Source: Candidatus Thorarchaeota archaeon (GTDB taxonomy: Archaea; Asgardarchaeota; Thorarchaeia; Thorarchaeales; Thorarchaeaceae). From it: DNA of 64,000 nt. Numbering within the stretch: the first letter of the stretch is position 1; each line of letters begins with the position of its first letter. The position numbers and the translations under genes are program-made. The stretch lies in NCBI GenBank assembly GCA_019057475.1, contig DXJO01000038.1:1-64000 (forward strand). Direction: 5' to 3'. The notes beneath the pieces were generated by a model, which saw only the letters and a list, made by a program, of their open reading frames with translations, was not told where the DNA came from and ran no database searches. Shown here one piece after another: positions 1-8,051 of this stretch.

Positions 1-1008
1 GGCTCTGTTGCATAAGTTGTGTAATACTCGGGTACAAGGAGAGGGAGGGGTGGGACTGCCATTGATAAACCATGACCCTGTCGTACGACCAGGCCTATGA
101 TATGGCAGTCATCCACCACTATGACTTTGTACCCGCCCTCCTTATGAGCATTTGTAACATCCTCCCGCTCCCCAAGAGTCGTACTGGTCGTCCTCCGACC
201 TATCCTCTCTCCTCACTCGTTGTCCTCCTAGCATTGATGATCCACTCTGGAATGACCTATCGCAAGTTCTGTGCCCACCTCCACCGTGACGAACAACTAC
301 TCCTCCAACTTGACATTCCTCGAGCTCCCCACTACTCCACTCTCAACCGGGCCATGGACCGAGTCCCTCCTGAAGTTCTTCAACGCATGGTCAGACTGAT
401 CGCATCCACTCAACCTCCTCCTCGAAGAGTGGCGGCGGACTCCACTGGAATGAGTCACTCAACTGGAGGAGAGTGGTTCTCTGTGAGGTGCCAGGAGGCC
501 CGTAGAAGGCGTTTCACTGGGCTCCACGCAGTGGTGGATGTTGACACACTGATGGTGACCTCGGTGAAGGTCAGAGACCGACCTGGGGGAGATGCAAGGA
601 TGCTGATCCCACTGCTCAAGGGGATGTGGGCAGACGAGCTTGAGGTGGTCTATGGTGACAAGGCGTACCTGTCGAGAATCAATGTGACTCACATTCACAG
701 TCTGGGTGCAAGAGCTGTGATCGAACCGAAGAGGGGGCTGACTGGGAAGGCCCGAGGACACAGGGAATACGCAAGGCTGGTGAAGGAGTATCGAAGAGAC
801 CCAGATGGATGGAAGGAGAAGTACGAGTACGGGAAGAGGAGTCTGGTGGAGTGTGTGTTCGGAGCAATGAAGGTGAAGTTCGGAGGAACATTGAGGTCAA
901 GGCTTGACAACAGGAGGGTTGCGGAGACCCTGCTCAAGGTGGTGATATACAATGCAGAGCGTGCAAACTACTTCTCATGGTCCAACCCATGAGTTACGCA
1001 ACAGAGCC
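1..1008 (+). mobile_element. IS5-like insertion sequence, complete
   Basis: The two ends are imperfect inverted repeats. The left end reads GGCTCTGTTGCATAAGT from base 1. The reverse complement of bases 991-1008 reads GGCTCTGTTGCGTAACTC, so about 14 of the first 17 positions match. One DDE transposase fills the interior. The left flank lies outside the window, so a target-site duplication cannot be tested. The right end stops 13 bases before the TATA box of rps15. Confidence 0.88.
72..992 (+). CDS. IS5-family DDE transposase
   Basis: A 306-residue transposase for the surrounding insertion sequence. The N-terminal part resembles the DUF772 helical domain of IS5/IS1182 enzymes. The catalytic core shows an Asp in the ADSTG motif (about residue 122), a second Asp in VYGDKAYL (about 197), and a Glu in the C-terminal ...SLVECVFG stretch (about 262), the usual DDE order. 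The frame is open from close to the left terminal repeat to 16 bases before the right one, so the gene looks intact and possibly active. Confidence 0.88.
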   Translation: MTLSYDQAYDMAVIHHYDFVPALLMSICNILPLPKSRTGRPPTYPLSSLVVLLALMIHSGMTYRKFCAHLHRDEQLLLQLDIPRAPHYSTLNRAMDRVPPEVLQRMVRLIASTQPPPRRVAADSTGMSHSTGGEWFSVRCQEARRRRFTGLHAVVDVDTLMVTSVKVRDRPGGDARMLIPLLKGMWADELEVVYGDKAYLSRINVTHIHSLGARAVIEPKRGLTGKARGHREYARLVKEYRRDPDGWKEKYEYGKRSLVECVFGAMKVKFGGTLRSRLDNRRVAETLLKVVIYNAERANYFSWSNP

Positions 1009-1021
1009 AGCCACAAGAATA

Positions 1022-1030
1022 AGTTTATAT
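1022..1030 (+). promoter_or_regulatory. TATA box upstream of rps15
   Basis: AGTTTATAT lies 70 bases upstream of the rps15 ATG and 13 bases beyond the insertion-sequence end. It has the form of an archaeal TATA box. An initiation site near 1055 is inferred from the usual 25-base spacing. Confidence 0.5.
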
Positions 1031-1099
1031 CAGCAGCAAAATGCGGAGGGGAATACACGGTTTCTCAAGCTCCTATGAGAATTGTAAGAGGCTATCCTG

Positions 1100-1561
1100 A
1101 TGGCAAGAATGCACACTAGACGCAAAGGTCAGTCTGGAAGCAAGCGTCCCTCAACACTACGCGCGCCAGAGTGGATTGACAAGGAAAAGGATGCAAAGTG
1201 GGTTGAAGCCAAGGTTGTTGAGCTTGCCAAGGCTGGGAACACTCCTTCAATGATAGGGCTAATCCTTCGCGATCAATATGGCATACCATTAGTAAAAGTG
1301 ATAGCAGGCAAACGGATTCTTGATATTTTGCGCGAGAACGAGCTCGAGAGAAGAGTTCCTGAGGACCTTCGCAATATGATTGCAAGAGCCGTTACAATGC
1401 GTAAACATTTTGAAGAGAACAAGAAGGATTATTCCGCCAAGCGCAGCATTCAACTTATTGAAAGCAAGATACACCGGCTGTCTAAGTACTATAAGAAGAC
1501 CCATGTTCTGCCCCCCGATTTCAAGTATACTCCAGCCGAAGCTGCCTTACTCTTGAGATAA
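1100..1561 (+). CDS. rps15: 30S ribosomal protein S15
   Basis: A small-subunit ribosomal protein of the archaeal/eukaryotic S15p/S13e type, 153 residues, the usual archaeal length. It has the N-terminal extension RRKGQSGSKRP, the helical S15 core, and the typical ending with HRLSKYYK and PPDFKYTPAEAA. The start is the ATG at 1100. It is the first gene of a run with the DHH-family protein and Pcc1, an order seen in many archaea. The insertion sequence directly upstream may influence expression because it ends beside the promoter. Confidence 0.97.
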   Translation: MARMHTRRKGQSGSKRPSTLRAPEWIDKEKDAKWVEAKVVELAKAGNTPSMIGLILRDQYGIPLVKVIAGKRILDILRENELERRVPEDLRNMIARAVTMRKHFEENKKDYSAKRSIQLIESKIHRLSKYYKKTHVLPPDFKYTPAEAALLLR

Positions 1562-1595
1562 TCTTATCACACTGAGCAAGTTCCTTTGAACTGAA

Positions 1596-2942
1596 ATGAG
1601 TAAGAAAGCTCGGGGGTCCTCTAGTTTCAAGTCACTTGAAAAACAGTCAGAACAAGTCATCTTCAGGAAGGACGAGCGCATCCTCATTCTCAGCTCCCCA
1701 CATCCCGAAGCAACCCTATCTGCTGCGCTGCTCTCTATAGCGATTCTGAGGTCCAACAGGCCCGTTCACATCACTTTCGTTCATCCTCATCTGGACATTG
1801 AAGAAATTAACAAAATACGGAAGATACACCCCAACTCTGCTGTTATTGCTGTGGGGATTGAGGTCTTTGGGAAAAGGCGCTTGAAGAAGGGAACGAGCTA
1901 TCCTGTGTTCATAGGCGGGATGTTCCATTCTGAGCATAATGAGTTGCCAAGCATTGGAACTGCAAGTGACGTTGCAGTATCAGCTTTTATTCTAGCCAAA
2001 GAGAAATTCAAAACAAATGACAGAGCACTCCAGCTCGCTGCCGCAGGCATATTGATTTCCAACACCTCAAATATGCCTATCAAGGGTGCATCACGAAGAG
2101 TTGTTTCACTAGCTGAAAAGGGAGGTCTATTGAAAGAAAGGAAGGGATTCAAGTTGTTTGGAAGCAACTTTCTTCCAGTGATCAATGCCCTCCTGTATAG
2201 CACTTTCCCATACTTGAAGGGCATCAGTGGAGTCCAAGAGAGATGCGAGCATATCCTTGAAGAAGCGAATATTCCGATATCCAAGCGTCGAGGTCCCATA
2301 ACCGCACTGGATACGAAAGAGGCACAACGTCTGACCTCACAACTTATTCCCAACCTCGATTCAACCGCAATTCCGGGTGTCCTTGGGCAAGATTTTACCT
2401 TTCCAACAGAAAGTGAAGAAAGTCCCCTGCGCTTCCTGTCGGGAATCAAAGTACTCTCACAATCGGCATGGAGTAGATGGGATTTAGGGGCCTCCGTCGC
2501 AGTATGGATGGGCGACCGTGCTAGGACATTGAGGTCGTTTATTGACTCGCACATGGCTCATACCCGCGATGTGATTGCAGGCATGCAGAACCTAGCATCA
2601 TCTCTTGACAAAACAACTTCTGAAGGCAGCGATCTGGATGAGGTTGTGACAATTCCACTTGTTGGAACGCACGAATCTGTGCTTCCTGACGTTGCACGAA
2701 TCGCTCTGCAATCATATCCTGTTAACAGAGATGGGTTTGTGATGCTAACCACAGAGGCTTGCACCGAAGTTGCTTGGGATGCCAAGAAAGCGAATCTTCA
2801 CCGAGTTACCAAAGCTATGAATAGTCTTGGACTGGTTTCAGTACCAACCTCAGCTAGCTCTCTCAAGCTGGAAATAACATCGCCAAGTGAACAGAGAACA
2901 GTTGCAGATGCCCTATGTTCTCTTGGGAGTAGCCGCTCATGA
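1596..2942 (+). CDS. RecJ/Cdc45-like DHH-family protein, active site degenerate
   Basis: A 448-residue protein in the position where archaea carry a RecJ-like DHH protein, between rps15 and pcc1. The DHH-fold layout is visible, but the metal-binding motifs have lost their acidic residues: the usual HxDxDG region reads SSPHPEATLSAA (about residues 33-44) and the usual DHH region reads FIGGMFHSEHNEL (about 106-118). By analogy with Cdc45 and the crenarchaeal RecJ-dbh protein, this looks like a non-catalytic RecJ relative, possibly a partner of GINS and MCM. The replication role is inference. The stop overlaps the pcc1 start by four bases. Confidence 0.7.
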   Translation: MSKKARGSSSFKSLEKQSEQVIFRKDERILILSSPHPEATLSAALLSIAILRSNRPVHITFVHPHLDIEEINKIRKIHPNSAVIAVGIEVFGKRRLKKGTSYPVFIGGMFHSEHNELPSIGTASDVAVSAFILAKEKFKTNDRALQLAAAGILISNTSNMPIKGASRRVVSLAEKGGLLKERKGFKLFGSNFLPVINALLYSTFPYLKGISGVQERCEHILEEANIPISKRRGPITALDTKEAQRLTSQLIPNLDSTAIPGVLGQDFTFPTESEESPLRFLSGIKVLSQSAWSRWDLGASVAVWMGDRARTLRSFIDSHMAHTRDVIAGMQNLASSLDKTTSEGSDLDEVVTIPLVGTHESVLPDVARIALQSYPVNRDGFVMLTTEACTEVAWDAKKANLHRVTKAMNSLGLVSVPTSASSLKLEITSPSEQRTVADALCSLGSSRS

Positions 2943-3181
2943 TGAGAATCAACTTGACCATTAACTTCACAGATGACATACATGCAGTCAGAGTACTGGA
3001 GTCGGTGTCACCTGACAACATGCCTTTGCCGCCCGGGTTGGAGATTGAGATGATTAGAAGCGGCAAAACACTTTCATGTGTGATAGAATCCACCCGCGGG
3101 CTGGACAGCTTGAGGGCCACCTTGGAGGACTTGACATCAGCGATTGATCTTACATTGAGAACACATGAAGCAATCGACTGA
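2939..3181 (+). CDS. pcc1: KEOPS complex subunit Pcc1
   Basis: An 80-residue CTAG/Pcc1-family protein. Pcc1 is the dimerising subunit of KEOPS, which makes the t6A modification of ANN-decoding tRNAs. The small alpha/beta fold is evident: an N-terminal strand, the LPPGLEIEM turn, a strand with SCVIESTRGLDSLRATLEDL, and a C-terminal helix. The start ATG at 2939 overlaps the upstream stop (ATGA), indicating translational coupling. It ends 25 bases from the convergent FAU-1 gene. Confidence 0.85.
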   Translation: MMRINLTINFTDDIHAVRVLESVSPDNMPLPPGLEIEMIRSGKTLSCVIESTRGLDSLRATLEDLTSAIDLTLRTHEAID

Positions 3182-3206
3182 TGCGCCTCGATTTTCAGCA
3201 ATCTAT

Positions 3207-4658
3207 TCATTGCACAATGCTGCCACTGAGCTCCATGCATATGGCTTCGGCCTTTTCCTTAGCCTGATTTGCCATATCTTGTGCGATGAAACCCCTTTGA
3301 ACTGCTCGCTTGAGCAGGTGTTGATCAATTACACGCGCTTTATCCCCTACAGGACTCACTACGTCTATTTCTAGGTCGACGTAACGGATTCTACTTGGGC
3401 TATTTCCATTGCTAGGATATAACTCGACTCCAGTATTGATATTCACGTAGGTGCCTTTCAGCTGATCATCGCGAGAGTAGTACTTGGTCACCAGAGTTAG
3501 AGCTCCCGGAATCACGTGAGTTATCGCATAATCGCCTTCATCACGAACAACATCGACATCATTGGTATGATTCGGAGCAATCTTCAGCTTGCGATTGGTA
3601 TGCCGGAACTGTCTTTTAATTAAAAGACCGCTTGGATTAACCTCAACAACTCGGCCTCTTGCCAAGATTATATTCCGACCGTCTAACTTAACGTGTTCGA
3701 TGTTTATGGCGTCATCAACCCTAGGCATGTCCCGACTGACTACCTTCTCCAGTTTGGAGGCGAAGTAAGCTCTCTCACTCGGGCGGTCCTCTATCACCAT
3801 CTCTGCAAATTCTACGAGCGGTACGTATCCAGCACTCATGTAGAAGTGATGTCGGTCAAGTGTGGGTCTAATTTCTCCTCGAATCTTGTCGAGCGCCTTT
3901 TTGACCTCCGCTGGGAATTCGATGTCAGCATTGCTTGTACCCTCAAAGACGAGCCCCGGAGAGGATCTCTCAGTGTACATAGAATGAACATGTTGAGCAG
4001 AGTCTAACAGATAATCCACTTCATCGCGAAGCTCCTCCTCAGTCAGTCCCTCAGCTGCAGTCCTCCATAGTATCCCCCAGTTCTCAGTGTGTTCCCGAAT
4101 TCTCCTTCCCAAAGCTATCAGGTCATCTCGTGTTTCGGGATCCTTGATCTTGGTGCTAAGTCGAACCACAGGCTCTGGAAGAAGAACGGCTGAACGACCA
4201 GGAATGGTGATACTTGAGGAGAGAACGGGTGCTCTACGTCCATAATCGTGTGCCCGAATTTGCACCATGACGTGAGACCCCGGTTTGAAATCCCTGCTAG
4301 GGAGCAGGCCAGATAACTCTCCAAGATCAACTCTGGTCTGACCAGTTCTCTCATCCCTCCCTAAAACACAACCCTTGTAGATGGAGCTTTTCGCCACTCT
4401 GGGTGTTCGCGTGATGACCCATCCGAGACGCCTTCGCAGTACATCGGTGATTTTTGTCAATATTTCCTCGTAGGCAATAGCCACAATACCCTGAAGGTCG
4501 CTCCTGTCCCATATGTCAACATCTGGAATTTCCCTTCGGAAGGGCAGTCCAAATCTTCTGGCAACCTCAGGGATGGGTTGTACAATCTCGAAATGATTCT
4601 GTAACAGAATCTGAGTCAGAGACTGCGAATAGATTCCTCTTATCCTTGCTTTTATCAT
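3207..4658 (-). CDS. Probable ribonuclease FAU-1 (RNase E/G-like, DUF402)
   Basis: A 483-residue protein matching the archaeal FAU-1 family, RNA-binding ribonucleases that act on AU-rich RNA and pre-5S rRNA. The N-terminal half resembles the S1-containing RNase E/G region (MIKARIRGIYSQ onward, then YKGCVLGRDERTGQTRVDLG). The C-terminal part carries a DUF402-like segment (RQFRHTNRKLKIAPNH, about 370-385, and GDYAITHVIPGALTLVTKYY). The frame opens at a TTG at 4691, but the ATG at 4658 matches the family start and is preferred. Confidence 0.82.
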   Translation of the reverse strand: MIKARIRGIYSQSLTQILLQNHFEIVQPIPEVARRFGLPFRREIPDVDIWDRSDLQGIVAIAYEEILTKITDVLRRRLGWVITRTPRVAKSSIYKGCVLGRDERTGQTRVDLGELSGLLPSRDFKPGSHVMVQIRAHDYGRRAPVLSSSITIPGRSAVLLPEPVVRLSTKIKDPETRDDLIALGRRIREHTENWGILWRTAAEGLTEEELRDEVDYLLDSAQHVHSMYTERSSPGLVFEGTSNADIEFPAEVKKALDKIRGEIRPTLDRHHFYMSAGYVPLVEFAEMVIEDRPSERAYFASKLEKVVSRDMPRVDDAINIEHVKLDGRNIILARGRVVEVNPSGLLIKRQFRHTNRKLKIAPNHTNDVDVVRDEGDYAITHVIPGALTLVTKYYSRDDQLKGTYVNINTGVELYPSNGNSPSRIRYVDLEIDVVSPVGDKARVIDQHLLKRAVQRGFIAQDMANQAKEKAEAICMELSGSIVQ

Positions 4659-4750
4659 AGACAAACACTGGCCCGGACCACTAACCGCCAACCACAGTCA
4701 CTAAGTAACCATGGCCAGCAGCAGGCTTTACTACTGAGCCCTTGAGGTAC

Positions 4751-5044
4751 CTAGTCGCGAATTGGCTCCAAGAGGCTGGACACGTGCCATATCTTTGTCC
4801 GTGCATGATTCGGACAGTTTGGGTCTTGACTTGGCTCGTCAAGAATTGAAATCACATTCTGCGCCCTTACTGCCGGAGAATCAACCTCATTTTCCAGAAC
4901 TGCAATAGCTTCATTGGCCGCTCGTCTTATGTTACGGGGAACTGAAGAATCCTCAGATATTCGTTTGAGTAAGTGTTTACTCTGATCTATACTTTTCTGC
5001 GTTTCGGGGTCCAAAGGACTCACCTCTAAATTGTCTTGACGCAC
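4751..5044 (-). CDS. UPF0147 family protein
   Basis: A 97-residue small helical protein of the archaeal UPF0147 family, recognised from [21 protein letters not shown] (residues 34-54). Function is unknown. The start is a GTG at 5044. The C-terminus has a Cys in [14 protein letters not shown] that may not be typical for the family. It lies upstream of FAU-1 on the same strand with an untranslated gap of about 90 bases. Confidence 0.8.
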   Translation of the reverse strand: MRQDNLEVSPLDPETQKSIDQSKHLLKRISEDSSVPRNIRRAANEAIAVLENEVDSPAVRAQNVISILDEPSQDPNCPNHARTKIWHVSSLLEPIRD

Positions 5045-5182
5045 AGATGTAGTGCGAACAACAGAAGACTCTCACAGGACTGGACATATCAACGTTTTCA
5101 TAGATACGCCTCGTAGTAGGAGCATCCGACGATATTGTTTCTTCCGCAATATTGCCAACGTGAGAGTCTAGTCGTTGCGGCG

Positions 5183-5190
5183 TATTTATA
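5183..5190 (+). promoter_or_regulatory. TATA box that fixes the start of the SSSCA1-like gene
   Basis: TATTTATA lies 36 bases before the ATG at 5226. A TTG in the same frame at 5175 lies upstream of this box and cannot be the start of a transcript made from it. The downstream ATG with a very short leader is therefore preferred. Confidence 0.5.
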
Positions 5191-5225
5191 TCAAAAGGTC
5201 AGCATTCGCTTCCCGAGTGTCGAGG

Positions 5226-5579
5226 ATGACAAAACGAAACGACGCCTCAATCAAGAAGATGGCAGACCTGCTCCGGCAAGGCGCCACCATGCTCGCACAG
5301 GGATGTCCTCAATGTGGTTCTCCCCTGATGAAGATGGGTGATGACGTGTACTGCACAACATGTGATCGTCGCATAGTTGTCGTGGACTCTCAGGAGCAGG
5401 CTGAGTCACAAACAGTGAAGGCATTGATTCCCGAACTGCACGAAATTCTACTCAAGAAACTGAAGACCCTAAGCGATGTTATCGAAGCCGAGAATGACAC
5501 TGAGGCTTTGACGAAACTTGCCAACCTCATGGTGCTTTTACTGCAATCACTAGAACGACTTGAGGGCATAGCTCAGTGA
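5226..5579 (+). CDS. SSSCA1/ZNRD2-type zinc-ribbon protein
   Basis: A 117-residue protein of the Sjogren syndrome/scleroderma autoantigen 1 family, present in archaea and eukaryotes. An N-terminal helix (IKKMADLLRQGATMLAQ) runs into a zinc ribbon, CPQC...CTTC (about residues 28-48), followed by a long C-terminal helical region. This is the family layout. The molecular role is not established. It is divergent from UPF0147 and convergent with rps3ae. Confidence 0.82.
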   Translation: MTKRNDASIKKMADLLRQGATMLAQGCPQCGSPLMKMGDDVYCTTCDRRIVVVDSQEQAESQTVKALIPELHEILLKKLKTLSDVIEAENDTEALTKLANLMVLLLQSLERLEGIAQ

Positions 5580-5612
5580 TCCCAACTCTGAAGGCGGCAG
5601 ACGATTCAAAGC

Positions 5613-6290
5613 CTACTCTTTCTTTTCCTTCTTGGAGCTCTTTGTCGTGCCGGCGCCTCTTCGGAGTCGGACACGTCTAGCTTTCACTTCCTCTGGACCC
5701 TTGAGCACCTTGCTCTTTCGAATCTCACAATTGCGAATAGGGATAATCACCTTGACTTCCTTGTAGACCTCAGAAGCAAGGTCTCCTAGCACGACCTTCT
5801 GAACTAGTTCATCAAAGACGTGTTTCTTGGCGTGAGCTCTAATGACTTTCTCAATAGCTTTTCTGACTGCGTGCTTCTGACTTGTCTTTGCGCGGCTCAT
5901 CGTGAATACTATCACGGATATGCGCATCAAATAGTCGTCTCGCGTGAGTATAGGGCCAATCCAGTCAATCCTTGAAGTTCCTCTCTTAACTAGCCCACGG
6001 AGGTGATCAGAACTCCATTCATGTCCGTGGAAAACGGTGTTGGCCTGCTGACCTGTGACCTCGAGAATCTTGAATCTTAGTTTCACGTGTATCTGCTCGA
6101 AATTACCCGTCAAGTCATATAGGGTGGGTTGAACTGTACGACCAACCAAGAGCTTGGGGCCGCTGGCGGGTGTGCTGCCTATGTCCTTATTATCGAAGTA
6201 ATTTGGTGCCAGAATCTGATACCAGGTCTTCTCTCGCCACTTATCTCGAGTCCTTGCTGCTGCTTGTCGGCTTTTTGAGGACATATTCAT
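5613..6290 (-). CDS. rps3ae: 30S ribosomal protein S3Ae (eS1)
   Basis: An archaeal/eukaryotic eS1 ribosomal protein, about 225 residues. Diagnostic stretches include KWREKTWYQILAPNYFDNK, a glycine- and threonine-rich core, and a very basic C-terminal tail ending in lysine-rich repeats. The frame extends upstream to 6332, but the ATG at 6290 (MNMSSKS) gives the family-like N-terminus. It is transcribed away from the zinc-ribbon gene, with a hairpin in between. Confidence 0.93.
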   Translation of the reverse strand: MNMSSKSRQAAARTRDKWREKTWYQILAPNYFDNKDIGSTPASGPKLLVGRTVQPTLYDLTGNFEQIHVKLRFKILEVTGQQANTVFHGHEWSSDHLRGLVKRGTSRIDWIGPILTRDDYLMRISVIVFTMSRAKTSQKHAVRKAIEKVIRAHAKKHVFDELVQKVVLGDLASEVYKEVKVIIPIRNCEIRKSKVLKGPEEVKARRVRLRRGAGTTKSSKKEKKE

Positions 6291-6387
6291 ATCACACTCA
6301 CTGGAACCATTCTGGTAAGTCCAGAGAATCACATTCGGACCCCGGTTATCCCGGGAACCGCGCGAACGTCAAATGAGGCGAATAAAA

Positions 6388-6412
6388 AGATTGTGACGTG
6401 AACTCACAATCT
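6388..6412. promoter_or_regulatory. Perfect 9-bp inverted repeat between rps3ae and a zinc-ribbon gene
   Basis: AGATTGTGA (6388-6396) and TCACAATCT (6404-6412) are exact complements around a 7-base spacer. The repeat sits in the divergent intergenic region, about 98 bases upstream of rps3ae and 88 bases upstream of the zinc-ribbon start. It could be a dyad operator or an RNA hairpin. No terminator-like T tract is clear. Confidence 0.45.
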
Positions 6413-6500
6413 GAAATAAATAACCGGCTCAGCAGTTCTTCAGCACTTCACAATAAAGCTATTATGATGATATGAGCTAGGGCTGGTGGAGCTATCTAAA

Positions 6501-6632
6501 ATGGAAGAGAGCTGTCCCCGCTGTGGATACAATGAAGCTGCCCAAGTGCGAAAGGAAATGATTGAAGGTGGGGGCTACCGACGTCAGTTTCGTTGCCCGC
6601 GATGTAGTCACGTTTGGGAGAAAAAAGACTGA
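6501..6632 (+). CDS. Small double-CxxC zinc-ribbon protein
   Basis: A 43-residue open frame with two clean CPRC motifs (residues 5-8 and 32-35) separated by a short basic stretch and ending in HVWEKKD. The spacing and the CP(R)C...W pattern match a zinc ribbon like those in TFIIB, TFS and many small archaeal proteins. Archaeal genomes carry many such micro-proteins with unknown roles. It lies just upstream of tRNA-Leu. Regular codons and intact zinc ligands support a real gene. Confidence 0.6.
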   Translation: MEESCPRCGYNEAAQVRKEMIEGGGYRRQFRCPRCSHVWEKKD

Positions 6633-6739
6633 TTCGATGCAAGGCCCGAAGCCTTCCTTGAGGGGCAGTCCACGCACATCTGTCTGCCAGTAGTGACAAA
6701 ACCATTATATCTCATCCATTTTCACCTTCTTTCACTGAT

Positions 6740-6824
6740 GCGGAGGTAGCCAAGCCAGGTTAAAGGCGCAGGACTTAGGATCCTGTTTCGTAGGAGTTCG
6801 CGAGTTCAAATCTCGCCCTCCGCA
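6740..6824 (+). tRNA. tRNA-Leu (anticodon TAG)
   Basis: The acceptor stem GCGGAGG pairs with CCTCCGC. The anticodon stem CAGGA/TCCTG closes the loop CTTAGGA, which reads TAG, so the tRNA decodes CUN leucine codons. The long variable arm is of type II, and the T arm is GCGAG-TTCAAAT-CTCGC. The three bases after the discriminator A (6825-6827) are CCA, so CCA is encoded. A similar 3' end recurs at 7434-7461. Confidence 0.93.
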
Positions 6825-6961
6825 CCATTTACTCTTTTCAAAATAGCCTGCAGAGGTTCCTACTAGCGGAAAATTGATATTAAACCTAGAATACCGCATG
6901 ATTGTAACCATTCCGGTCGGGGATTTTCTTGCAGAAGCAATCGCGTTTGTCACTTTTCGTG

Positions 6962-7426
6962 ATGTTTTCGAGCGCGTTCTTGCCTTACGGCGTAGTGACA
7001 ACTGACACGGCGGCTATGTCCACGAATCAATATTGGCTATTCCCCTTCTGGATGTACTTACATGGCTTTGGAGAATGGCTGGGCCTTGGCATAATTATTC
7101 CTCCATTTGTACCCGCATACCCTCTTCCGTTGCTATTCTTGGGTTTGCTGTGGATTGTGCTTGGTTTCTATATTTGCAGGGTATTACATCAATTCTATGC
7201 AGGTCAGATTGAGGCAAAGTCAGCTTGGTTGTCAACACTCGGTGTATTGGTGTTTCAGATAATAATGACAATTTCCGTTGTCCTCGTCGCAATATCGGGT
7301 TACTGGATCATTCTAATTATTCCTCTGCCAATCCATACCCTCATCGTAATGGTTCTACTCAAGGTTGAAATCCGGCGAGTAGACGGCAATCCTGTGTCTT
7401 GGTGGCCAAAAAGCAGCCAAACCTGA
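6962..7426 (+). CDS. Uncharacterised four-helix membrane protein
   Basis: About 154 residues from the ATG at 6962; the frame opens at a TTG at 6929, and a further ATG lies at 7016. Four hydrophobic segments are visible: the N-terminal SLFVMFSSAFLP, then LPLLFLGLLWIVLGFYI, LGVLVFQIIMTISVVLVA and WIILIIPLPIHTLIVMVLL. No family is recognised. It is the only gene between the tRNA-Leu gene and a degenerate copy of that tRNA's 3' end, so it may be the residue of an integrated element. Confidence 0.5.
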   Translation: MFSSAFLPYGVVTTDTAAMSTNQYWLFPFWMYLHGFGEWLGLGIIIPPFVPAYPLPLLFLGLLWIVLGFYICRVLHQFYAGQIEAKSAWLSTLGVLVFQIIMTISVVLVAISGYWIILIIPLPIHTLIVMVLLKVEIRRVDGNPVSWWPKSSQT

Positions 7427-7433
7427 GATTAAT

Positions 7434-7461
7434 GAATTCAAGTCTCGCCTCCCGCACCATT
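7434..7461 (+). repeat. Degenerate duplicate of the tRNA-Leu 3' end (possible attR)
   Basis: Aligning 7434-7461 with 6802-6829 gives about 23 identities in 28 positions without gaps, covering the T arm, the acceptor strand and the encoded CCA. The mismatches disrupt the pairing of a functional tRNA, and there is no tRNA 5' half nearby. This is the layout left by integration into a tRNA 3' end, followed by drift. Confidence 0.55.
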
Positions 7462-7516
7462 CATTCTATCTTGAATACAAAACATTCATCTTATCACCTA
7501 CATCGTCTTCATTTTC

Positions 7517-7858
7517 ATGAAATACGTGTTCCTAGCCACTGAAGACAACAAGATGCAGCTCATGCACATCCTTCTCAACGCGAATCATTTCCATGATTCA
7601 GGCCATATAGTCGCAGTAGTACTCGAATGCGCATCACCACGTCTACTCATAGGAATTGAAGACGGCTCGATCAAGCTCCCACTCTTCAGCAAGGCAATGG
7701 AGAATGGAATAATCGATCATGCATGCAAAGCGTGCACCGCCCAGTTTTCAGCAACTGAAGCCGCACAGAAACTGGGGGTCCCCATCATGGGAGAGCTCCA
7801 GGGTCACTCCAATCTTCTTCGTTTCGTTGAGGAGGGCTATTCAATCATCAGATTCTAA
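7517..7858 (+). CDS. DsrE/DsrF-like family protein
   Basis: A 113-residue protein of the DsrE/F-like fold, a family linked to sulfur transfer and often used as small intracellular sulfur carriers. It starts MKYVFLATEDN and contains a Cys in VVLECASPRLLIGIEDG and a CKAC pair (about residues 74-77), candidates for reactive cysteines. The ending GHSNLLRFVEEGYSIIRF resembles the family's C-terminal strand. It stands alone between the tRNA-related region and tRNA-Ser. Confidence 0.65.
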   Translation: MKYVFLATEDNKMQLMHILLNANHFHDSGHIVAVVLECASPRLLIGIEDGSIKLPLFSKAMENGIIDHACKACTAQFSATEAAQKLGVPIMGELQGHSNLLRFVEEGYSIIRF

Positions 7859-7885
7859 TTTCCTCTAGAAAATAATGGGTGATGG

Positions 7886-7984
7886 CGCCGGGGAGGGGAC
7901 TCGAACCCCCGAGTCCGAAGACAGCGGTTGTCTCGGTTTGAAATCAATTCGAGACCGCCTCCGTAGCCGCTTGGATACCCCGGC
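7886..7984 (-). tRNA. tRNA-Ser (anticodon CGA) with an 18-base intron
   Basis: On the minus strand the acceptor GCCGGGG pairs with CCCCGGC, discriminator G, and CCA is encoded at 7885-7883. The anticodon stem GCGGT/ACCGC encloses CTCGAA, then 18 extra bases, then A, placing an intron after position 37, the usual archaeal site. The intron's CGAGAC can pair with exon GTCTCG, as in a bulge-helix-bulge splice site. The T arm is GGGGG-TTCGAGT-CCCCT, with a short type II variable arm. Mature length is about 81. Confidence 0.88.
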
Positions 7985-8051
7985 TAGATTGCGACAATGC
8001 TGGCACTAGAGCCTATGAATTTAATGCTAATGGTGTCTATGAGAAATCGAA

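Noticed and set aside
459..952. Minus-strand frames over the IS transposase
   Set aside because: They are antisense shadows of the transposase; none resembles a protein family.
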